DNA of 29,315 nucleotides from UBA6902 sp964393845 (lineage in GTDB: Bacteria; Nitrospirota; Thermodesulfovibrionia; UBA6902): assembly GCA_964393845.1 (NCBI GenBank), contig CAYMUX010000030.1, positions 1 to 29,315 of the forward strand, given 5' to 3'. The notes below the pieces were generated by a model. That model saw only the letters and a program-made list of their open reading frames with translations, was not told the DNA's origin and ran no database searches. How positions within the stretch are numbered: the stretch's first letter is position 1; every line of letters starts with the position of its first letter. This document shows positions 23,592-29,315 of the stretch, one piece after another. The position numbers and the translations under genes were made by a program.

Positions 23592-24974
23592 ATGCAAAAC
23601 AAAATCTTATTAATAGAACCAGCGTACAAAAACAAATACCCCCCTCTTGGTCTTATGAAAATAGCTGCATTCCACAAACTGCGCGGTGATGAAGTACGCT
23701 TTATGAAGGGACTAAACAAAGAGATTAAGGCACAGATGTGGGACAGAATTTATATAACCACTCTATTTAGTTTTTACTGGCATGAAACTATCAACACTAT
23801 CAGATACTATGAGTATAGTGTTAAGGACCCTCAAAATCTTTTTATAGGCGGACCGATGGCAACGCTTATTGCTGATGAAATAGAGAAAGAAACAGGATAT
23901 AAGCCGATAAAGGGATTGCTGAATGAAAAAAGAAAATTGAGGTTGCCAAATGATTATAAAGTCGACAGCACGGTTCCCGACTACAGCATTCTCGAAGAAA
24001 TAGAATACAAGTATCCGACATCAAACGCCTATTTTGCTCATACAACAAGAGGCTGTATAAGAAAATGCCCATTCTGCGCTGTTCCAATAATTGAACCGTT
24101 TTATACGGATTATGTTCCCTTAAAGAAACAGATAAAAATGATTAATGAAAAATATGGAGAAAAGAAAGATCTTCTACTGCTGGATAACAATGTCCTTGCA
24201 TCTTCACAATTTGACAAAATAATTGACGAAATCAAAGAGGCTGGTTTTTATAGAGGCGCTAAATTAAATAACAGGAACCGGTACGTAGACTTCAATCAGG
24301 GGATAGATTTAAGGTTGCTTACAAAGGAGAAAATGAGGCGGTTGGCTGAGCTTTCCATAAAACCTTTGCGAATTGCTTTTGACCACATTAAGCTGGAGAA
24401 GGAATACGTTAAAAGAATAGAGTGGGCTTCTGAGTGTGGAATAAATCATTTATCCAATTACATTCTTTATAACTTTCATGATACTCTGGAAGATTTTTAT
24501 AGGCGCTTAGAAATAAACGTTGAGCTGAATGAAAGCTTAGGCACTAAAATATTTTCTTTTCCAATGAAATATATTCCGGTAACTGCTAAAAATCGAAAAG
24601 ACTATGTCGGTAGATATTGGAATCCTCGATACTTGAGAGGTATTCAATGCATTTTGCAAGCCACACACGGAGTTGTAAGCCCCAGAAGAGAATTTTTTCA
24701 TGCGGCATTCGGGAAAAATGTCGAAGAATTTAGGAAGCTTCTTTTAATGCCTGATAACTATATTATTTTTCGTAAAGACCATGAAAATAATGGCGCTGCG
24801 GATTGGGCCAAGATATACACTTCTTTATCTAATGAACAACAAAAAGAATTTCACAATATAGTTTTTTGGAATCAATTCAATAATGGATTGCAGTCGAAAT
24901 ATTCAAAGCTAAATACTCTCTTGGCTCACTATAAGTCGCCGAAACAACAAGTTTCTCTAAAAGAGCTATCTTAG
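23592..24974 (+). CDS. Radical SAM enzyme with degenerate B12-binding-like N-terminus
   Basis: The 460-residue protein has the radical SAM cluster motif CIRKCPFC (C155, C159, C162; CX3CX2C). The N-terminal ~115 residues (ILLIEPAYKNKYPPLGLMKIA, then IGGPMATL) resemble the Rossmann domain of cobalamin-dependent radical SAM enzymes, but a DxHxxG cobalamin motif is not seen, so B12 may not be bound. The C-terminal 200 residues (for example GRYWNPRYLRGIQCIL) are family-specific. Radical SAM enzymes modify unreactive carbons, including in nucleosides, which makes a role in DNA or RNA modification attractive. It is the last gene of the operon and is followed by a 314-base gap. Substrate unknown. Confidence 0.9.
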   Translation: MQNKILLIEPAYKNKYPPLGLMKIAAFHKLRGDEVRFMKGLNKEIKAQMWDRIYITTLFSFYWHETINTIRYYEYSVKDPQNLFIGGPMATLIADEIEKETGYKPIKGLLNEKRKLRLPNDYKVDSTVPDYSILEEIEYKYPTSNAYFAHTTRGCIRKCPFCAVPIIEPFYTDYVPLKKQIKMINEKYGEKKDLLLLDNNVLASSQFDKIIDEIKEAGFYRGAKLNNRNRYVDFNQGIDLRLLTKEKMRRLAELSIKPLRIAFDHIKLEKEYVKRIEWASECGINHLSNYILYNFHDTLEDFYRRLEINVELNESLGTKIFSFPMKYIPVTAKNRKDYVGRYWNPRYLRGIQCILQATHGVVSPRREFFHAAFGKNVEEFRKLLLMPDNYIIFRKDHENNGAADWAKIYTSLSNEQQKEFHNIVFWNQFNNGLQSKYSKLNTLLAHYKSPKQQVSLKELS

Positions 24975-25000
24975 TATAACAAGATTTCCTGACTAACAAT

Positions 25001-25039
25001 AATGGGGTCACAACTGGGGTCAGACTCCTAAATTGACAT
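25001..25039. repeat. REP-like GGGGTCAG motif at island boundary
   Basis: GGGGTCA occurs twice in close succession (25004-25010 and 25017-25023), the second followed by GACTCCTAAATTGACA. Short motifs of this form are typical of the ends of REP/Y1-transposase-associated repeats. No transposase is in the window. It lies within the otherwise gene-free 24975-25288, at the edge of the accessory operon. Confidence 0.5.
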
Positions 25040-25124
25040 TTAAGAATTGTGATGTTTTTAAGGCAAGATGTGGACAGGCGAATTGAGTAGATCATTCTAA
25101 GGTATTGGCAGAAAGAAATATTAA

Positions 25125-25265
25125 ATGAAACTGCTCTCAATAGAATCCAGCATTGACCTCTTACCGCAGCTTAATGAAAAGCAGGCTGATGAGCAAAACT
25201 AAAAACTCAAACCCGACCGTGACCTTCTGCTTCCGCGACTGATGAGCAGGGAGATTGCAGTATGA
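25125..25265 (+). pseudogene. hsdS: Remnant resembling the C-terminus of a type I restriction specificity subunit
   Basis: In one frame the region reads MKLLSIESSIDLLPQLNEKQ, then a stop at 25200-25202, then KLKPDRDLLLPRLMSREIAV and TGA at 25263-25265. The RDLLLPRLMSREI stretch is close to the hallmark end of HsdS proteins (xRDLLLPRLISGEI). The rest of hsdS and the hsdM/hsdR partners are absent, so this looks like the scar of a lost type I restriction-modification locus. It sits 24 bases before the DUF488 gene. Confidence 0.6.
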
Positions 25266-25288
25266 GCGGGAAAGGGATATTATAAGCT

Positions 25289-26182
25289 ATGCTTTTTGAC
25301 CGGCAAAAAAGACTGCTTACGCTGGTGAATGCTCTCGGTGGCGAGGCAGGCAATCTCGATTTTCAGAAGCTGCTCCTGCTTTATTGCCTTGAAGCAGAGG
25401 AGACGCCTGCGTATGAATTTGTACCTTACAAATTCGGAGGGTTTTCCTTCACTTCTTACGCTGATAAACGTCGGTTAATCGAAAAGGGACTGCTTGCTGA
25501 CGAGGACCGGACATGGAAGTTGACCCTTGACGGCCAAAGGACGGCTTCTGCCTATTCAACGGGGACGCGGTTGAATCAGTTCGTAAAACGATATGAAGGA
25601 TTACGCGGGGATGCGCTTATAGTTGAGGCATATAAACGGTATCCCTACTATGCGATTCGCAGCGAAATTGTAGAACGTGTGCTTGCCGGTGATGATGATT
25701 CGATACAGGCAATTGAAGCGGCACGCCCAAAAATCAGCACACCCGGCCTTTGCACTATCGGCTATGAAGGCCGGACGCTTGAAGGTTATCTTAACTTGCT
25801 GATTCGGGAGGGTGTAACACTCCTGTGTGATGTCCGGCGAAATCCATTGAGCCGGAAATATGGTTTTTCAAAGAGCACATTATTGAAAGGCTGTGAGGGA
25901 GTGGGCCTTCGATATGAACACCTGCCGGAATTAGGCATTGCCTCCGAGGACAGGCGGGAACTGAAGACCCAGGCAGATTACGATGCATTGTTTGCCATGT
26001 ATACACAAGAGAGTCTGCCAAAGCAAATTAACGCCTTGACCAAAATCAGGAGCTGGATCGAGAAAGGTGAGAAGGTGGCGCTTACCTGCTATGAAAGTCT
26101 GCCGGAGCAGTGCCACCGAACTTGTGTGGCCGAAGCGGTAGAGCAAAGATTTGGTAAGAAGTACAAGCCGAGACATTTGTGA
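25289..26182 (+). CDS. DUF488-family protein with extra N-terminal domain
   Basis: A 297-residue two-domain protein. Residues about 153-290 form a DUF488 domain: CTIGYEGRTLEGYLNLL, then LLCDVRRNPLSRKYGFSK, YEHLPELGI, and the Cys/His-containing CYESLPEQCHRT near the end. Residues 1-150 look like a helical/winged domain (FDRQKRLLTLVNALGG, GGFSFTSYADKRRLIEKGLL) that resembles antitoxin- or phage-associated regulators in style, without a firm match. The biochemical role of DUF488 is unknown. It is followed after three bases by the 273-residue gene and probably cotranscribed with it. The DNA is visibly more GC-rich than the operon upstream, suggesting a separate origin. Confidence 0.8.
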   Translation: MLFDRQKRLLTLVNALGGEAGNLDFQKLLLLYCLEAEETPAYEFVPYKFGGFSFTSYADKRRLIEKGLLADEDRTWKLTLDGQRTASAYSTGTRLNQFVKRYEGLRGDALIVEAYKRYPYYAIRSEIVERVLAGDDDSIQAIEAARPKISTPGLCTIGYEGRTLEGYLNLLIREGVTLLCDVRRNPLSRKYGFSKSTLLKGCEGVGLRYEHLPELGIASEDRRELKTQADYDALFAMYTQESLPKQINALTKIRSWIEKGEKVALTCYESLPEQCHRTCVAEAVEQRFGKKYKPRHL

Positions 26183-26185
26183 TAC

Positions 26186-27007
26186 ATGCAAAGAGAACGA
26201 TTCCTCGTTACAGTCAAGACTTATCCAACACTTTCACGAAAATATGGTGAAACCGTATGCACTGCCGGCGTGCGCGAGGATGGTTCATGGGTGCGCCTTT
26301 ATCCTGTGCCGTTCAGGCGGTTGGATGAAACAGAACAGTATAAGAAGTTCGACTGGCTTGAATGTGACCTGGTCAAGAACCCCGGTGATCCACGACCTGA
26401 ATCTTTCCGCCCGGCTGATGTTAAGCAGATGTTCCCTGTCGGGCATATTGATACGGGAGACAATTGGCGCGAACGGCGAAGGATCCTACTGAAGACTGCC
26501 AAAGTCTATACACAACTTCAAACACTCATTGATGGGGCAAAGGCCAACACTTTGTCGCTTGCTGTATTTAAGCCTGCTCGAATAATCGACTTCGTATGGG
26601 AAGAAGAAGATCGTGTATGGGACCAGGCAAAAGTGGACGAAATGCGAAGTCGTTCAAAACAGGAAGTCCTCTTCGAGGAAGATGCGTGGCGGCAGACTTT
26701 TAAATTGATCAACAAATTACCCTACAGCTTTTCCTATCGGTTTGAGGATACTGACGGAAAAGTCAGCACAATGCAGATTTTGGATTGGGAGACAGGCCAG
26801 CTATACTGGAACTGTCTGAAGCAATGCAACAATGATGAGACTGCTGCATTAGCCAAGGTCAAAGAGAAGTATTACGGAGAGTTTTTAAAAAAAGACTTGC
26901 ACTTTTTTCTCGGCACGACTCAGATGTTTCATGCTTGGGCGCCGAATCCGTGGGTCATCATCGGGGTGCTTCCAATACCGCATGAACAGCAGGTAAGACT
27001 TTTTTGA
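26186..27007 (+). CDS. Uncharacterised protein paired with the DUF488 gene
   Basis: I do not recognise a named family. The 273-residue soluble protein starts with RERFLVTVKTYPTLSRKYGE and VCTAGVREDGSWVRLYPVPF, an N-terminal beta-rich region, and has many tryptophans and charged residues (for example IIDFVWEEEDRVW). No catalytic signature, membrane segment or signal peptide is seen. It begins three bases after the DUF488 stop with the same orientation and similar base composition, so the two form a module. It ends convergent with the HD-GYP gene, 26 bases apart. Confidence 0.85.
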   Translation: MQRERFLVTVKTYPTLSRKYGETVCTAGVREDGSWVRLYPVPFRRLDETEQYKKFDWLECDLVKNPGDPRPESFRPADVKQMFPVGHIDTGDNWRERRRILLKTAKVYTQLQTLIDGAKANTLSLAVFKPARIIDFVWEEEDRVWDQAKVDEMRSRSKQEVLFEEDAWRQTFKLINKLPYSFSYRFEDTDGKVSTMQILDWETGQLYWNCLKQCNNDETAALAKVKEKYYGEFLKKDLHFFLGTTQMFHAWAPNPWVIIGVLPIPHEQQVRLF

Positions 27008-27033
27008 AAATATACCGAAAATGCAATATTTTT

Positions 27034-28743
27034 CTATTTCTTTTTATTAATGTTCACAGGTTTTGACTGAAGAATCAATTCAGCATAATAATTACCGTCT
27101 GTTTTTAATATCAGCAACTCCTTGTGACAGACGTCGCAGGATGCGGCATCTCCGGCATTTATCTGGTCATTCAGATTTATATATGTACTGCAAAATGGGC
27201 AGACGATACTCCTCTCACTCTGTTTATTGTAATCCTGAAGAATGCTGTCCAGCTTGCCTGCCCTGAAGCAGGAGATAATCGCACTTGCGCATTCAGGGTC
27301 AAACTGCTTGCCGGACTCTTTTTCAATTTCATTAATCGCAATCTCAGGGGCCAGGCCTTTGCGGTAGGGTCTGTTGCTTGTCATGGCGTCCATTGTGTCT
27401 GCTGCTGACACGATTCGGCCTTCAATCGGGATATCAGACCCTTTTAATCCGAATGGGTACCCCTTGCCGTCATACCGTTCATGATGGTAAAGACAGTACG
27501 GGACCAGTGAAGAAAGATGCGGCGAGTCCTGAAGCAGTCTCGCACCTTTTTCAGGATGGATTTTCATCTGGCCGAATTCTTCATCTGTCAGTTTCCCGGG
27601 TTTCTGAAGAATGGCGTCAGGCACTGCAATTTTACCCACGTCATGAAGTACTCCCCCCATCTGAACTTCTTTTATCTTTTCCTCCGGCCAGCCCATTTCC
27701 CGCGCGATAGCAACAGAAAAATTTGTTACACGCCAGGTGTGACCTACAGTGTAATGGTCCCGCAGTTCAATGGCATTGGCAAGGGCTTTAAGGGTTTCCT
27801 GATAACCCTGTTCAACCATATGCAGGTACTGAGCGTTTTTGATTGCAATGGCTGACGGTCCTGCCAATGCAACAAGCAGCTCCAGATCACTGGAAAGAAA
27901 GGCATTGGTTGTTCTTCGTGTATCGACATATATTACGCCGAGGCATTCTTTCTGATGGGTTAAAGGAACACACATTACAGATGATATGTGTTGAATAAGA
28001 ATACTGGCCTTTGCATTAAAACGTGAATCATCCGAAGCATCATAGGTGATAACAGCCTCTCCGTTTTCAAAGGCCCGTTTGACAATTGAAGAGCTGATAG
28101 TCACTTCATTGCTCTGTGGTCCTGCTTTTACATATTTAGTAACAAGTTCTGATGTTTTCTCGTCCCTGAGAAGAATCGCACCATTATGAGCGGGAATAAG
28201 TGCGAATATCTGATTCATAACACGTTCAAAAAGTTTAGCGAGGTCCTGTTCACTCGTGATGATTTCATTGGCTGAATAGACGGCCTGCAAGCGCTGCTGG
28301 GTTTTTCTTAACTGTTCTTCAGTGGCGGAAGCCTTTGGGGCCCCGAAAAAAGTATCATAAATATCAGCTGCATTTGTACCTTCTGTATTGGCTTCTGAGT
28401 CTGCCTTAAAACGAATAATACTGCCGGGTTTAATTTTTTCTGCAACTTCATCTGATTCAATTTCAAAACGGAATTTCTGTGATCCTATTTTAATTTCATC
28501 ACCGTTGGTCAGCTTGTGTTCAGATATTTTTTCATTTCCGATAAATGTGCCGTTAGCGCTGTTTAAATCGCGAAGAATGGTGTATTCAGGCTTTTGCTCA
28601 ATGACTGCGTGTTTTCTTGAAATCTCCGGATCATGAAACTGAAGTGTATTCTCAGGGTCGCGGCCAATGGTTAATATCCCTTGGATGTCTATTGTCATAT
28701 CCTGCTTATCACCGGTTAGTATAATGATCTTCTGCTTCTTCAT
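27034..28743 (-). CDS. FHA-GAF-HD-GYP signalling protein with C-terminal zinc ribbon
   Basis: A 569-residue cytoplasmic protein with an FHA domain (residues ~5-95: LTIGRDPENTLQFHDPEISRKHAVI and LNSANGTFIG), a GAF domain (~165-305), and an HD-GYP domain with HD at 367-368 (LHDVGKIAVP) and GYP at 428-430 (HHERYDGKGYP). HD-GYP domains hydrolyse cyclic di-GMP; FHA binds phosphothreonine peptides, so it may link Ser/Thr kinase and c-di-GMP signals. Cysteines 515, 518, 536 and 539 (CPFC and CDVC) look like a zinc ribbon. I start at 28743 because AAGGAGG lies five bases before this ATG; an ATG at 28776 would overlap the upstream gene's stop and add 11 residues. Confidence 0.92.
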   Translation of the reverse strand: MKKQKIIILTGDKQDMTIDIQGILTIGRDPENTLQFHDPEISRKHAVIEQKPEYTILRDLNSANGTFIGNEKISEHKLTNGDEIKIGSQKFRFEIESDEVAEKIKPGSIIRFKADSEANTEGTNAADIYDTFFGAPKASATEEQLRKTQQRLQAVYSANEIITSEQDLAKLFERVMNQIFALIPAHNGAILLRDEKTSELVTKYVKAGPQSNEVTISSSIVKRAFENGEAVITYDASDDSRFNAKASILIQHISSVMCVPLTHQKECLGVIYVDTRRTTNAFLSSDLELLVALAGPSAIAIKNAQYLHMVEQGYQETLKALANAIELRDHYTVGHTWRVTNFSVAIAREMGWPEEKIKEVQMGGVLHDVGKIAVPDAILQKPGKLTDEEFGQMKIHPEKGARLLQDSPHLSSLVPYCLYHHERYDGKGYPFGLKGSDIPIEGRIVSAADTMDAMTSNRPYRKGLAPEIAINEIEKESGKQFDPECASAIISCFRAGKLDSILQDYNKQSERSIVCPFCSTYINLNDQINAGDAASCDVCHKELLILKTDGNYYAELILQSKPVNINKKK

Positions 28744-28775
28744 CTGCGCCTCCTTCATGACAGGGGAGACCTGCA

Positions 28776-29315
28776 TTATTCATCTACTAATTTTTTCAGG
28801 ACTCCGGGATATATTTTTCTTTGCCCTACCGGGGTAGGTTTACTAACTGAGGGCCATTTACTGAACAGGGGTTCGGAGCCCTCCTGCGTAATTAATGATG
28901 GTGCGGCATCTATCATTTTTGGATTTTCGGAAAGATTCATGCCTTTTACTCTATAGCAGAATTCAAGCTGAATATTATTGGGGTCAGTAGAAAATATGGA
29001 ATGAATGAAGCCGTTATCCATAACCTCAGTTACCCAAATGCCTGCCGCTTCAAGCCTGTCTTTGAGCTCCCATAGTTCTTCTTCCCCTGGTAATTCAAAG
29101 CATATATGATCAAAAACAAAGGGCCCTTTCACAGGTCTGCCCGCATCTTTATCTTGTACAGGTTCAACATCAGGCCATTCAAAAAATGACATCATAATAT
29201 TTTCCGAAATCTCGAAGAAGTATTGTCTGATTCCTGATTCTCCCAGTCCTGCAACTAATCTCATGCCAAGAAGGTCTCTCCAGAAGCGAATTGTCTTGTC
29301 CATATCGTTTGTTGC
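28776..29315 (-). CDS. VOC/glyoxalase-superfamily protein (5' end outside window)
   Basis: The reading frame is open through to the right edge; before the first internal ATG the residues A-T-N-D precede MDKTIRFWRDLLGMRLV, which is how vicinal-oxygen-chelate domains begin, so the true start is outside. FDHICFELPGEEELWELKDRLE and NNIQLEFCYR match the second half of a VOC module, with candidate metal ligands H and E. The C-terminal ~50 residues form an extra tail (SLITQEGSEPLFSKWPSVSK). Substrate is unknown; members include glyoxalase I, extradiol dioxygenases and epimerases. It is upstream of, and on the same strand as, the HD-GYP gene, with a 32-base spacer. Confidence 0.88.
   Translation of the reverse strand, partial: ATNDMDKTIRFWRDLLGMRLVAGLGESGIRQYFFEISENIMMSFFEWPDVEPVQDKDAGRPVKGPFVFDHICFELPGEEELWELKDRLEAAGIWVTEVMDNGFIHSIFSTDPNNIQLEFCYRVKGMNLSENPKMIDAAPSLITQEGSEPLFSKWPSVSKPTPVGQRKIYPGVLKKLVDE

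Noticed and set aside
16363..24974. Identity as a standard Dnd phosphorothioation or Dpd deazaguanine system
   Set aside because: Only DGQHR, ParB/Srx and SNF2-type genes are shared. No cysteine desulfurase, DndC, DndD, DndE, TGT-like DpdA or preQ0 synthesis gene is present in the window.

Overview
This window looks like a chromosomal segment from an anaerobic, dissimilatory sulfite/sulfate-reducing bacterium. A member of the Nitrospirota (Thermodesulfovibrio-like) or of the Desulfobacterota seems most likely, but no single feature fixes the phylum. The call rests on a contiguous reductive-type dsr locus: dsrA, dsrB, dsrD and dsrN, a small zinc-ribbon gene, dsrC, an RsbRD-like gene, then dsrMKJOP. 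The presence of dsrD and the absence of dsrEFH and dsrL argue for the reductive rather than the sulfur-oxidising pathway.

Layout. 1-2741 (minus strand): the N-terminal 632 residues of an FtsK/SpoIIIE DNA translocase, running off the left edge, and uppP. 2792-4087 (plus): the ATP-synthase accessory genes atpZ and atpI, not followed by atpB, then pyrE. 4503-15363 (plus): the dsr locus. Transcription units inside it are suggested by a promoter before dsrA, hairpins after dsrB, dsrD and dsrC, a leader hairpin before dsrM, and a clear Rho-independent terminator after dsrP. DsrAB reduces sulfite, DsrD is its activator, DsrN amidates siroheme, DsrC carries the sulfur as a trisulfide, and DsrMKJOP joins that trisulfide to the menaquinone pool and periplasm. 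15446-16044 (minus): a ribbon-helix-helix/MazF-type toxin-antitoxin pair at the boundary of the accessory region.

16363-24974 (plus): a tight, AT-rich, one-directional operon that I consider the main discovery candidate. In order it encodes a ParB/sulfiredoxin-fold protein (broken by a frameshift), a PD-(D/E)XK-like nuclease, a compact SNF2-type helicase, a second ParB/Srx-fold paralog, a DGQHR (DndB-like) protein, a metallo-beta-lactamase-fold protein with a very long extra C-terminal region, and a radical SAM enzyme with a degenerate cobalamin-binding-like N-terminus. The genes overlap or lie within a few bases of each other. The mix resembles Dnd phosphorothioation and Dpd 7-deazaguanine DNA-modification systems in part, but lacks the signature enzymes of both, so it may be an undescribed DNA-modification/restriction or other anti-phage system.

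24975-25288: a scar region with a REP-like GGGGTCAG motif and a fragment resembling the C-terminus of a type I restriction specificity subunit (HsdS). 25289-27007 (plus): a two-gene module of a DUF488 protein with an extra N-terminal domain and an uncharacterised 273-residue protein, in visibly more GC-rich DNA. 27034-29315 (minus): an FHA-GAF-HD-GYP signalling protein with a C-terminal zinc ribbon, and a VOC/glyoxalase-fold protein cut by the right edge.

Small interspersed palindromes sharing a GTAGGGGCG core occur between atpI and pyrE and, strikingly, in frame inside dsrN. No tRNA, rRNA, CRISPR array, integrase or intact transposase was seen.
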